A stretch of 64,000 nt of DNA from Methylobacterium sp. GXS13. Its GTDB lineage: Bacteria > Pseudomonadota > Alphaproteobacteria > Rhizobiales > Beijerinckiaceae. Under the pieces are notes generated by a model. The model saw only the letters and a program-made list of their open reading frames with translations, made no database searches and was not told the origin of the DNA. The position numbers and the translations under genes are program-made. Location: contig NZ_LKKO01000047.1 of the NCBI RefSeq assembly GCF_001455965.1, forward strand, positions 124,001 to 188,000, written 5' to 3'. Shown here piece by piece: positions 1-10,837 of this stretch; position 1 is the stretch's first letter; the number at the start of each line of letters is the position of its first letter.

Positions 1-2519
<2,519 letters not shown>

Positions 2520-2835
2520 CGGGGCAGAACTCTAAGCAGGGCTCAAGGGACTGGGCCGCCACCCGTTTCAGGCGCAACCCGCATGGCGTCCTCTTAGAGC
2601 CGTTCCCGATCGCGTAGCAATCGCGAAGGGCGAGCACGGCCTTGGATGAGGCGCGCCCCGACTGCGCCGGGCGTGCTCGCGGAAGGCGACCCGGACAGGG
2701 TCGCCGACACGCCTGCCGCGAAATCTTCCCGGCCCGCCCCACAGCCGCCACAAGCACGGCCGTGTTGTCGCCACATCTGTCAAGCGATGGTGTGTCCAAG
2801 GCGCCATCACCGGCGCGTGAGGAATCGGGTACACG
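2520..2835. other. Divergent intergenic region alaS / lytic transglycosylase
   Basis: About 316 bases separate the two divergent start codons. Near 2603-2633 there are GC-rich short repeats (ATCGCG twice, 5 bases apart). I recognise no promoter, riboswitch or T-box structure. Short open frames here overlap alaS or the transglycosylase in other frames and look like shadows. Confidence 0.5.
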
Positions 2836-4002
2836 ATGCAGGGCCGCACGGTCGGATCGCCGAGGAACGTCACGAGCAAGCAGGGCCGGTTCGGGTCCGG
2901 CCGGGTCGATGCCATCACCGCACAGCCGATGCTGGGCCGTGCCCACGGGAGCGTTCCGGCGCTGGCCCGCTCGGTGCTCACCGTCGCGCTGATCGCCGGC
3001 GGCCTCAGCGCCGCCCTGATCGGATCGGGGGTCGATCTCGGCAAGGTCGGGCTGACTCAGGCGGTCTCCTCGGCGCAGGCCGCCACCGAATTGGCGATGC
3101 CCCGCCCGCGGATCCACACCGTGGCGCTGAGCGAGGAGCTGGAGCGCACGCCGCTGCGCGCCTCGGCGAGCTTCGCCGCCGTCCACGACCTCGATACGGC
3201 CGTCGGCTCGAACGGCGTCGACCGTGTCTCCTACGATTTCCTGCTTTCGGAGAGCGCCGGCGGCGATCCGAACGACATCCTCGAATTCGGCCCGATGAAG
3301 ATCCGGCGCCACCTGGTGCAGACGATCGTGCGCGCGGCCCAGGCCGTCCAGACCGACCCGGTCCTGCTGATGGCGGTGGCCGACAAGGAATCGAGCTTCG
3401 TCACCGCGGTCCAGGCCAAGACCTCCTCGGCCACCGGCCTCTATCAGTTCATCGAGCGCACCTGGCTCGGCGTGGTGCGCGATTTCGGCCCCCGTTACGG
3501 GCTGGAGAAGGAAGCCGCGCTGGTCACGTCGGATGCCAACGACCGGCCGGTGATCACCGATCCGGCCGAGCGCGCCCGGGTGCTCGAATTGCGCCGCGAT
3601 CCCTACCTCTCGGCGCTGATGGCCGGCGAGATGCTGAAGCGCGACGCCGCTCGCATCGCCCAGCGCATCGGCCGCGAGCTGACTCTCGGCGAGGTCTATC
3701 TCGCCCACTTCCTGGGCGCCGACGATGCCGGGGAGTTCCTGGCCAACGTGGTCAACAAGCCGGCCGCCGCCGCGGCCGTGCTGCTGCCCGGCCCGGCCCG
3801 GGCCAACCGCTCGATCTTCTTCGCCGCCGGGCGCTTCGTCGGTCGCGGACGGCACCGGAAGCCGGCCAGCCTCTCTGTGGCGCAGGTCCACGAGAAGTTC
3901 GAGACGATGATGAGCACCCGCGGCACGCGCTACCAGAACGTCCGGGCGGTGTCGGGCATCATGGCCTACGCGGATGCCGAGAGCGGCATCGCCACGCAGT
4001 AA
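2836..4002 (+). CDS. Lytic transglycosylase, SLT-type domain
   Basis: Probably cleaves the glycan strands of peptidoglycan between MurNAc and GlcNAc in the periplasm. The 388-residue product has a polar N-terminus, one hydrophobic segment at about residues 42-62 (signal anchor or signal peptide) and an SLT-like domain at about 155-300. The catalytic glutamate is E185 in ADKESSF, followed by SSATGLYQFIERTWL, which matches the SLT pattern ES.F...A.G..QF...T. The gene stands alone, with the next gene 118 bases downstream. ATG 2836 has AGGAATCGGG upstream; ATG 2929 is a possible alternative that would leave a short signal sequence. The substrate is inferred from the family. Confidence 0.85.
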   Translation: MQGRTVGSPRNVTSKQGRFGSGRVDAITAQPMLGRAHGSVPALARSVLTVALIAGGLSAALIGSGVDLGKVGLTQAVSSAQAATELAMPRPRIHTVALSEELERTPLRASASFAAVHDLDTAVGSNGVDRVSYDFLLSESAGGDPNDILEFGPMKIRRHLVQTIVRAAQAVQTDPVLLMAVADKESSFVTAVQAKTSSATGLYQFIERTWLGVVRDFGPRYGLEKEAALVTSDANDRPVITDPAERARVLELRRDPYLSALMAGEMLKRDAARIAQRIGRELTLGEVYLAHFLGADDAGEFLANVVNKPAAAAAVLLPGPARANRSIFFAAGRFVGRGRHRKPASLSVAQVHEKFETMMSTRGTRYQNVRAVSGIMAYADAESGIATQ

Positions 4003-4040
4003 AGCCTCAGCGAGCGGGCGGCCAATTCGCGGCCCGGCGC

Positions 4041-4066
4041 GCAACTCCCCGCGTCCCGCCGACGTT
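4041..4066 (+). promoter_or_regulatory. Candidate EcfG-type promoter before the NepR-receiver gene
   Basis: GCAAC at 4041-4045 and CGTT at 4063-4066 are separated by 17 bases. The alphaproteobacterial general-stress sigma factor EcfG recognises GGAAC-N16-18-CGTT, so there is one mismatch. It lies 55 bases before the TTG start at 4121. Such a match can arise by chance in GC-rich DNA, so this is a lead, not a call. Confidence 0.3.
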
Positions 4067-4120
4067 CGTCCACAAGTGCCACGTCCGCGCGGCCTGACAC
4101 GGAGATTTCGGGGGACGTTC

Positions 4121-4720
4121 TTGAGAAAGCCTCTGTCGAGCGCGGCCACGCCGCTGACTGATACGCTCTCGCCGAGCAGCATCCCGCTCGACCAGATCGG
4201 CCAGACCCTGGCATCGATCTACGACGACCTCGTCTCGGAGGGCGTGCCGGAGCATCTGGCCGCCCTGGTCCGCCAGGTCCGTCAGAGCGACGCCGAAGCC
4301 GCCGCGCCGCGCGCGGCGACGCCCATCCCGGCCGAAGGTCCGGCGCAGCGCCTCGCCCTCGTGGTCGAGGACGATCCTCAGATCCGCGCCCTGGCCGAAA
4401 CCCTCCTCGAGGAGACCGAGCTCGACGTGATCGGCTGCGACAGCGCCGAGGCGGCCCTGACCGTCCTTCAGGCGCGGGGCGGCGACGTGGCGCTGGTCTT
4501 CGCCGATGTCCGGCTCGCGGGCGCGATGGACGGGCTGCAGCTCGCCCGCGCGGTCGCGACCCTGTGGCCTCGCGCCCGGCTGGTGGTCACTTCGGGCCAC
4601 GGCATCCGCCGGCCCGACCTGCCCAGCGAGGCGGTGTTCATCGCCAAGCCCTGGCGGCCCTTCGACGTGCTGGTCGAGGCCGAGCGGGCGACCACGGATC
4701 CGGCGCCGCCGGTCACCTGA
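4121..4720 (+). CDS. NepR-like region fused to a response regulator receiver domain
   Basis: A 199-residue protein. Residues about 20-56 (LDQIGQTLASIYDDLVSEGV then PEHLAALVRQV) resemble NepR, the anti-sigma factor of EcfG, whose hallmark is an IG..LR..Y......PVP..F..L pattern. Residues about 76-190 form a receiver domain: acidic pair EDD, phosphoacceptor D129 in VFADVRL, conserved Ser in VTSGHG and K176 in IAKPW. No DNA-binding output domain follows. The start is the TTG at 4121 with GGGGGA five bases upstream; an in-frame upstream extension would run back into the preceding gene. Inference: a phosphorylation-controlled anti-sigma or decoy in the PhyR-NepR-EcfG stress circuit. The receiver call is firm; the NepR call rests on pattern only. 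Confidence 0.8.
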   Translation: MRKPLSSAATPLTDTLSPSSIPLDQIGQTLASIYDDLVSEGVPEHLAALVRQVRQSDAEAAAPRAATPIPAEGPAQRLALVVEDDPQIRALAETLLEETELDVIGCDSAEAALTVLQARGGDVALVFADVRLAGAMDGLQLARAVATLWPRARLVVTSGHGIRRPDLPSEAVFIAKPWRPFDVLVEAERATTDPAPPVT

Positions 4721-4795
4721 GACGGCGCCCGCAGCGTCGGGCCCGGCCCTTGCATTGACCGCGGACGTATCGGCGCGAGCCCGGAGCCCCTGTCT

Positions 4796-5725
4796 TTGCC
4801 GATCCTGTCCGTCCGTCACCGCACGGTCTACCGGTACCGGCGTCCGGTCGCCTTCGGCGAGCACCGGATCATGTTCCGGCCCCGGGACAGCTACGACCAG
4901 CGCCTCATCGAGGCGTCGCTCGGGATCACCCCCGAGCCCGCCGCCCTGCGGTGGATGTTCGACGTGTTCGGCAATTGCGTCGCGGTGGCGACCTTCGAGG
5001 GCCGCGCGGAGACGCTGACCTTCGAATGCGGCATCACCCTCGACCACACGCCCGAGCACGCGCCGGTCTTCCCGCTAGCGCCGCACGCGACGCATTACCC
5101 GTTCGGCTACGGCGCGGAGGACATGCCCGACCTGTCCCGGTCGATCGAGCGGCAATGGCCCGATCCGCGCCACGAGGTCGATGCCTGGGCGCGCAGCTTC
5201 ATCCCCGCCGACGGCCGGATTCCGACCCAGGAATTGCTCGCCGACATGACCCGCAGCGTGCGGGCGAACTTCACCTATCTCGCCCGCTCCGAGAAGGGCG
5301 TGCAGGAGCCGTTGACGACGCTGCGCAGCAAGCGCGGCTCGTGCCGCGACTTCGCGGTGCTGATGATGGAGGCGGTCCGGGCGCTCGGCATGGCCGCCCG
5401 GTTCGTCTCCGGATACTTGTACAACCCGCGCAACGACCGGGCCCGCCATGTCGGCGGCGGCTCGACCCATGCCTGGCTGCAGGTCTACCTGCCGGGTGCC
5501 GGCTGGATCGAATTCGACCCGACCAACGGGATCGTCGGCAACCGCGACCTGATCCGCGTGGCGGTGACCCGCGATCCGGCACAGGCCGTGCCCTTGCATG
5601 GCTCGTTCTTCGGGCTGGCCAGCGACGACCTCGGCATGCGGGTCGATGTTGACGTGGTCGAACTGCCCGACGAAGAGGCAAAAACACGTGGGTTTCAGGC
5701 GCATCCACCAATAATGGCGCGTTGA
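4796..5725 (+). CDS. Transglutaminase-like cysteine protease family protein
   Basis: A 309-residue cytoplasmic-looking protein without a signal peptide. The N-terminal half is the beta-rich transglutaminase-associated domain (RHRTVYRYRRPVAFGEHRIM). The transglutaminase core is at about 150-250, with the full triad visible: C183 in GSCRDFA, H225 in STHAWLQ and D241 in EFDPTNG. Bacterial relatives are mostly uncharacterised and may act as peptidases or peptide ligases. The start is the TTG at 4796 with GGAG nine bases upstream; no closer ATG retains the conserved N-terminus. A second, divergent family member follows 64 bases later, so the two probably form a unit. Confidence 0.85.
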   Translation: MPILSVRHRTVYRYRRPVAFGEHRIMFRPRDSYDQRLIEASLGITPEPAALRWMFDVFGNCVAVATFEGRAETLTFECGITLDHTPEHAPVFPLAPHATHYPFGYGAEDMPDLSRSIERQWPDPRHEVDAWARSFIPADGRIPTQELLADMTRSVRANFTYLARSEKGVQEPLTTLRSKRGSCRDFAVLMMEAVRALGMAARFVSGYLYNPRNDRARHVGGGSTHAWLQVYLPGAGWIEFDPTNGIVGNRDLIRVAVTRDPAQAVPLHGSFFGLASDDLGMRVDVDVVELPDEEAKTRGFQAHPPIMAR

Positions 5726-5789
5726 AGCTCCACATTCGGATCGAGCATGCGGGGCGACCCGCCGGGGCATGGGGACACAGGTGGCCGCG

Positions 5790-6608
5790 ATGAAGATCAG
5801 GACCGGTTACGATATCGCCTTCAGCCTCACCCAGCCGACGCCCATGATCCTGATGCTGAGCGTCCACCCGTCCCGGATGCCGGACCTCCTGACCCCGCAG
5901 GTGATCAATTTCGACCCGTGGATCCCGGCCCGCGAGTATCAGGACGCCTTCGGCAATGTCTGCCACCGCATCCTGGCGCCGCCGGGCCTGCTGACGATCT
6001 CGGCGGACTTCACGATCCAGGATTCCGGCCTGCTCGACGCCTACGCCCCCGATGCCCGCCAGATCCCGGTCCAGGACCTGCCCGACGACGTGATGGTCTA
6101 CCTGCTGGGCTCGCGCTACTGCGACACCGACAAGCTCTCGCAGACCGCGTGGTCGCTGTTCGGCGGCACGCCGGAGGGCTGGGCGCGGGTCCAGGCGATC
6201 GTGGCCTACACGCACGAGCGCATCCGCTTCGACTATCAGCGCGCCGACGCCACCCGCACCGCCCATGACGGCTTCATGCAGCGCGAAGGCGTCTGCCGGG
6301 ACTTCGCGCACCTGGCGATCGCGTTCTGCCGGTGCATGAACATCCCGGCGCGCTACGCCACCGGCTATCTCGGCGATATCGGCGTGCCGGTCGATCCTGC
6401 GCCGATGGATTTCTCGGCCTGGTTCGAGGTCTACCTGGACGGTCCGGACAGCCCGCGCTGGTACACGTTCGACGCACGGCACAACCGGCAGCGGATCGGG
6501 CGGATCGTCATGGCGCGGGGGCGCGACGCCACCGATTGCGCGATCTCGACCAATTTCGGCTACGCCCATTTGGCGCGCTTCGACGTCCACACCGACGAGG
6601 TTGGTTAA
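5790..6608 (+). CDS. Transglutaminase-like protein lacking the usual catalytic histidine
   Basis: A 272-residue paralogue of the preceding gene. It keeps the nucleophile C169 in GVCRDFAH and the aspartate D228 in TFDARHN, but the position expected to hold the triad histidine reads DFSAWFEVY, so the residue is S209. I recall relatives of this subfamily with either His or a small residue there, so this may be a subfamily trait and not decay. The frame is intact and codon use is like its neighbours. ATG 5790 has AGGTGG upstream and gives MKIRTGYDIAF; an in-frame ATG 21 bases earlier is less likely. Function unknown; possibly a non-catalytic partner of the first protein. Confidence 0.8.
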   Translation: MKIRTGYDIAFSLTQPTPMILMLSVHPSRMPDLLTPQVINFDPWIPAREYQDAFGNVCHRILAPPGLLTISADFTIQDSGLLDAYAPDARQIPVQDLPDDVMVYLLGSRYCDTDKLSQTAWSLFGGTPEGWARVQAIVAYTHERIRFDYQRADATRTAHDGFMQREGVCRDFAHLAIAFCRCMNIPARYATGYLGDIGVPVDPAPMDFSAWFEVYLDGPDSPRWYTFDARHNRQRIGRIVMARGRDATDCAISTNFGYAHLARFDVHTDEVG

Positions 6609-6738
6609 CGATCGGAGACCGACACGGGCGAACCCTGTTACGTATTCCGACGTCAAGCAAAATCTTCTTCGGACCGTGGAACTGCCAACCTATGCTCACG
6701 CTTGTAATAGCAAAGGTTATCGCACAGGCAGGCACCCC

Positions 6739-7377
6739 ATGAAGACCTCGGCCACCGCGCTCGCGGCGCTCCTCGCTGCAACTGTTCTTGCCGCCCCGGC
6801 GCTGGCAGCTCCGGCCTACGATCCCTTCGGCGCCAACGGTGCCGAGGAGTACTACTCGGATCCGGGCCAGTACGGCTATCAGGGCACCCCGGGCTACGGT
6901 CAGGGCGTGCAGGACGCCCCGCAGGCGCAGGTCCAGCCGATCCCCCGCGAGATCGTGGCGTTCAACGCCCCCTACGCGCCGGGCACGATCGTCGTCTCCA
7001 CCGCCGAACGCCGCCTGTACTTCGTGACCGGCAATGGCGAGGCCATCCGCTACGGCGTCGGCGTGGGCCGCCCGGGCTTCAGCTGGAGTGGCGTCAACAA
7101 GGTGACCGCCAAGCGCGAGTGGCCGTCCTGGACGCCCCCGAAGGCCATGATCGCCCGCCGCCCCGACCTGCCGCGTTACATGGCTGGCGGCATCGAGAAC
7201 CCGCTCGGCGCCCGCGCCATGTATATCGGCAACACCGAGTACCGCATCCACGGCTCCAATGAGCCGGACACGATCGGCCAGGCCGTGTCCTCGGGCTGCA
7301 TCCGGATGACCAACGACGACGTCACCGATCTCTACGAGCGGGTGAAGGTCGGCGCCAAGGTGGTCGTGCTGAACTGA
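6739..7377 (+). CDS. L,D-transpeptidase (ErfK/YbiS/YkuD family), secreted
   Basis: Forms 3-3 cross-links in peptidoglycan or attaches proteins to it. The 212-residue product starts with a clear signal peptide (MKTSATALAALLAATVLAAP, cleavage after about residue 24), then a Tyr/Gly/Gln-rich linker to about residue 75, then the YkuD domain with H171 in RIHGSNEP and the nucleophile C187 in SSGCIRM. ATG 6739 begins the signal peptide and has AGGCAGG upstream; a longer frame to 6601 has no signal sequence. GGAAC at 6678 followed 16 bases later by CGCT resembles an EcfG promoter with one mismatch. A strong hairpin lies 84 bases after the stop. Confidence 0.92.
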   Translation: MKTSATALAALLAATVLAAPALAAPAYDPFGANGAEEYYSDPGQYGYQGTPGYGQGVQDAPQAQVQPIPREIVAFNAPYAPGTIVVSTAERRLYFVTGNGEAIRYGVGVGRPGFSWSGVNKVTAKREWPSWTPPKAMIARRPDLPRYMAGGIENPLGARAMYIGNTEYRIHGSNEPDTIGQAVSSGCIRMTNDDVTDLYERVKVGAKVVVLN

Positions 7378-7461
7378 TCCAACGACGGATCCGGGTCTCT
7401 CGCACTCGCCTCATCGTGAGGTTGAGGGTGAGGTAATCCGGGCGCACAGAGCCTTTCGGGC

Positions 7462-7501
7462 AAGAAGCCGGCCGGTCACGAAGGTGGCCGGCCGGCTTCT
7501 T
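7462..7501 (+). terminator. Intrinsic terminator hairpin, 18-bp stem
   Basis: Arms 7462-7479 and 7484-7501 pair over 18 positions (one G-T wobble) around a GAAG loop; the stem begins AAGAAGCCGG and ends CCGGCTTCTT. It lies between the L,D-transpeptidase gene and the convergent Uma2 gene, and A- and T-rich ends on both sides suit termination in both directions. Confidence 0.8.
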
Positions 7502-7654
7502 CGTTGTCGCGCACCTGTCGGCGCCGCATCATCGCCGAAACAACGCGGTGTCGTCTGGTCGACCGCCCGCATAACGGTAAGTCTCCGCGCCTCCACTTCG
7601 GCCCACCACCATCCCTCGACCCCGGCCGTCCAAAGATGGCGGACGGAACGAGGC

Positions 7655-8263
7655 TTAGCGCGCTTCGTCGGCGTCCAGGATCGGTCGCCGCACGGGGACA
7701 TCGAAATAGGTCCGGTCGAGGTTGATCTCGAAAGCGACAGCGTCGAACCTCAGGATGTCTTCTGGTGCGGTCAAAACATCGAGGCGCCACCCCTCGTCCG
7801 TCCGCTCATAGTGTTCGACGCGCATCTGGTCCTGGTAGATCAGAGCAATGTGGCGCAGCGTCGGCAGGGACTTGTAAAACTTGAGCTTGCCGCCCCTGTC
7901 ATAGTCCATCGTCGAGGGCGACAGCACTTCGACCACCACGAGCGGATCAGTCAGGTAAGTCTGGTTCTGCCGCGGACCGCAGCGGACAACGATATCGGGT
8001 TTGGTCTTGTCCTTACCGCGGCTGTCGCTTGAACGCTGGACACGCATGCCGCCCTGGTAGCTCCGGCATCCGGCGGCATCCATCGCCAGTTTCAGCGGCG
8101 CGCCGACGTTTCCGGCGATCTGCTCATGGTTCTCGGTCGGATTGCTCATCATCACGAGCTCACCGTCCACGAGTTCCCATTCGCGGTCGTCGTGCTGCGC
8201 CACGACGAACCGGTCGTAGTCGGCGATGGTCAAGGGATGCGGCTGGTGGGCAGCGTCGGCCAT
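7655..8263 (-). CDS. Uma2 family (DUF820) PD-(D/E)XK endonuclease
   Basis: A 202-residue protein of the Uma2 family, a restriction-endonuclease-like fold of unclear biological role that is common in cyanobacteria and methylobacteria. Visible active-site elements are E30 and E35 (WELVDGE), D90 in KPDIVVR and E112 in VVEVLSPST. The C-terminal half has the typical GGKLKFYKSLPTLRHIALI strand-helix stretch. ATG 8263 gives the usual short N-terminus (MADAAHQPHPLTIADYDRF); an upstream in-frame extension looks non-coding. It stands alone between convergent and same-strand genes, with no partner toxin, antitoxin or transposase beside it. Confidence 0.85.
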   Translation of the reverse strand: MADAAHQPHPLTIADYDRFVVAQHDDREWELVDGELVMMSNPTENHEQIAGNVGAPLKLAMDAAGCRSYQGGMRVQRSSDSRGKDKTKPDIVVRCGPRQNQTYLTDPLVVVEVLSPSTMDYDRGGKLKFYKSLPTLRHIALIYQDQMRVEHYERTDEGWRLDVLTAPEDILRFDAVAFEINLDRTYFDVPVRRPILDADEAR

Positions 8264-8385
8264 GAAGCACTCCGTCGTCACGGGACTACAACATCGGCGT
8301 GACCGGCCAAAGAGGCGCGGCCAGGGGGGGCGATGGCAATACACCGTCGCTGACGGACCACCGGGGCCGCGGCGTCGGACTGCGC

Positions 8386-8898
8386 CTACCGCGGCCCGCC
8401 GCCCCGCCGCATGGCCACTTCCTGGCCCTGGCTGTCGAGCGCGCCGGAGGGGGCGAGACCCTCGTTCGGGACCGGGTTCATGCCCGCGTTGGCGGTGCGC
8501 GAGGATGGCCGCCCGGCGGTTGGGTCGCCCGCCGCCTGCTTCATCGCCAACGCCCTGCGCGCGCTCGTGACCAGGCTTGCGCGTGCCTGCGCATTCCGCC
8601 GCCGCTCGGTCTCCTTGCTGGCACGCTTGACCGCGGCCGCGAGCAGCGCGGCCTTCTCGCGTGTGCCGGTGTCGTCCGTTGCCGGTCGCGCGCCAGAGGG
8701 AGCCGCCTTGCCGCGCAACTCCCGGCGCTGTCGTCGGGAAACATCCCGCGCACGATCACGGCGTTCGCGGAGCCGGCTGATCAACTCGGCGAGGCTTCCG
8801 TCATCAGCCTCGCGCAGCTTCGGGTGATGGGATTGCGCGACGAGTTCGGCCTCGTCGGCGGTGAGTAGGCGGGCTTCCTGGCGGCTCGAGATGGACAT
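8386..8898 (-). CDS. Conserved hypothetical protein, charged, helical
   Basis: A 170-residue, Arg/Ala/Glu-rich protein with no signal peptide or membrane segment. The N-terminal half (SSRQEARLLTADEAELVAQS, then LAELISRLRERRDRARDV) is predicted helical and resembles hypothetical proteins I remember from other Hyphomicrobiales; the C-terminal 50 residues are low-complexity and probably disordered. ATG 8898 has GGAG five bases upstream; a GTG six bases earlier sits directly on the ribosome site and is unlikely. No function can be assigned. It lies 36 bases after the GH15 gene on the same strand. Confidence 0.65.
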   Translation of the reverse strand: MSISSRQEARLLTADEAELVAQSHHPKLREADDGSLAELISRLRERRDRARDVSRRQRRELRGKAAPSGARPATDDTGTREKAALLAAAVKRASKETERRRNAQARASLVTSARRALAMKQAAGDPTAGRPSSRTANAGMNPVPNEGLAPSGALDSQGQEVAMRRGGGPR

Positions 8899-8933
8899 GG
8901 GCACTCCGGGTTGGGGGGATGGAACGGGAACGA

Positions 8934-10763
8934 TCAGGCGGCGCCGCCGAGTTCCGGCGCCCGGCGCTTCTTCGTCTCGCGCAGGGAGCGGTCGGCGTAG
9001 GTGCCTTGCACCGCGGCGCGGCCGCCGTGCTCGAACAGGTCGAGCATCAGAGCACTGTGGATGAAGCCGAGATGGCTGAAGGCCTGCGGGAAGTTGCCCA
9101 GGAAGGTCCCGTCCTCGGCCGCCTCCTCGGCGTAGAGCCCGACATCATTCTGCAGGGCCCGCAGGGCGTTGAAGCGCAGCCGCGCCTCCTCGTCGCGACC
9201 GAGCCACAGGAGGGCGTCGACCAGCCAGAAGGCGCAGAGCAGGAACGTGCCCTCGTGGCCGGGCAGGCCGTCGTCGTTGCGGTAGCGGTAGACGAGGTGG
9301 CCATGGCCGAGGCGTTCGATCACGACATCGACGGTCCGGGCGAAGGCCGCCGCGTCCACTGGGAAGCCGACCATCGGGGCCATCAGCAGGGCGGCGTCGA
9401 CAGCGTCGCCGCCGAGATATTGTGGGTAGTAGCCGTCCCGGTGGATGCCCTCGCCGTTCACGCAAGACACGATCCGGTCGCGCTCCCGGCACCAGGACTC
9501 ACGGGGACCGAACAGGCGGATCGCCCGATCCAGGGCGACCCAGTTCATGATGGCGGCGTGGAGATAGCGCCGCTCGGGCTTGCGCGGCTCCCAGAGACCG
9601 GCATCAGGCTTGTGCCAATGCGCGGCCGAGATGTCGGCGAGCCGGGCCCCGTGGCGGTGCATCGCCTCCGGCAGCGTCCCTCCGAGCCGCGTGTAGAGGT
9701 AGAGTAGGTCGAGCACCTGTCCGTAGGCATCGGCTTGGTGTTGCTCGGCCGCCTCGTTGCCGGCCCGCGCGGCGGCGCTGCCGCGCCAGCCCTCGAAATG
9801 AGCGATCGTGGTCTCAGTGAGATCGCCCTCGCCCGAGACGCTGTAGAGCGGCCGCAGCCGGCCATTCGCGCGCTCGCACAGCTCGGTCACGAAACCGAAG
9901 AAGGCCTCGGCCTCGCGCAGCATCCCGAACTTCTTCAGGACGTAGAAGGACAGGCAGGCGTCGCGGATCCAGCAGAACCGGTAATCCCAATTGCGGATGC
10001 CGCCGATCTCCTCCGGCAGGGAGGTGGTGGCCGCGGCGACGATCGCCCCGGTCGGTGCGTAGGTCAGCGCTTTGAGGACCAAGGCCGAACGGATCAGCTC
10101 GTCGGCAAGGGGCCCGGTATAGGCCGCATCCTGGGTCCACAGCACCCAGGCGCTACGGGTCTGCTCCATCAGGGCGCGCGTGTCCGGTGGCGTCTCGGGC
10201 AGCGTGTCGCTGTAGAGGCTGAAGCTGCGGTCCTGGCCGGCCGCGAGGGTGAAGCGGATGGACGCGCCGTCCCCGTCCGGCACCAGAGCGACATCCGCCA
10301 GGAGGCTCGGGCATCCCGGCGTCACGATCCGCCCGCCCGCGATCGCCGGCGGGGCGAAGCTCTCCGCGAACCCAGCCAGCGGCCGGTACTCGACCCGCAT
10401 CGGGACCTTGCCGGACACGCCGCTGACGCGTCGCACCAGGCACGGCCGGTCCGGCCCGCCCTCCGGCCCAACCATGAAATCGTGCAGGGTGACGAACCCG
10501 TCCTCAGTGGTGAAGGTGGTCTCCAAGATGTTGCTGCGGCTCAGATATTGCCGCGTCGTCTCGTACCGGCCCGCCGGGCGGATGGTGAAAGAACCACCGC
10601 GCCGCCGGTCGAGCAGCCGCGAGAAGGTCGGGGCGGCGTCGAAGCGCTCCAGGCACGCCCAGTCGATCGCGCCGTCACGGGCGACCAGGGCACAGCCCTC
10701 GCAATTGCCGATGAGGGCATAGGCCTCAATCGGCTGATAGGGGCGCTCGCCCGCGTCTGACAT
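8934..10763 (-). CDS. Glycoside hydrolase family 15 protein (glucoamylase/trehalase type)
   Basis: A 609-residue cytoplasmic protein that probably hydrolyses terminal alpha-glucosidic bonds (glucan ends or trehalose). The N-terminal beta-sandwich domain (about 1-220) begins IEAYALIGNCEGCALVARDG. The (alpha/alpha)6 barrel shows the family signature GGIRNWDYRFCWIRDA at about 255-275, GLWEPR near 390 and GHEGTFLLCAFWLVDALLWL near 505, which carry the likely acid and base glutamates. ATG 10763 has AAGGAG seven bases upstream. The SMP-30 lactonase gene ends 74 bases upstream on the same strand, so the pair may act on glucose-derived sugars. The substrate is not readable from sequence. Confidence 0.88.
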   Translation of the reverse strand: MSDAGERPYQPIEAYALIGNCEGCALVARDGAIDWACLERFDAAPTFSRLLDRRRGGSFTIRPAGRYETTRQYLSRSNILETTFTTEDGFVTLHDFMVGPEGGPDRPCLVRRVSGVSGKVPMRVEYRPLAGFAESFAPPAIAGGRIVTPGCPSLLADVALVPDGDGASIRFTLAAGQDRSFSLYSDTLPETPPDTRALMEQTRSAWVLWTQDAAYTGPLADELIRSALVLKALTYAPTGAIVAAATTSLPEEIGGIRNWDYRFCWIRDACLSFYVLKKFGMLREAEAFFGFVTELCERANGRLRPLYSVSGEGDLTETTIAHFEGWRGSAAARAGNEAAEQHQADAYGQVLDLLYLYTRLGGTLPEAMHRHGARLADISAAHWHKPDAGLWEPRKPERRYLHAAIMNWVALDRAIRLFGPRESWCRERDRIVSCVNGEGIHRDGYYPQYLGGDAVDAALLMAPMVGFPVDAAAFARTVDVVIERLGHGHLVYRYRNDDGLPGHEGTFLLCAFWLVDALLWLGRDEEARLRFNALRALQNDVGLYAEEAAEDGTFLGNFPQAFSHLGFIHSALMLDLFEHGGRAAVQGTYADRSLRETKKRRAPELGGAA

Positions 10764-10837
10764 GACGACTCCTTCTGGCCGGGCCGGCGATCCGGCTGCG
10801 GCGTGGGGATGGGACGGGTTCGGAGTGCTGGGCCGGA

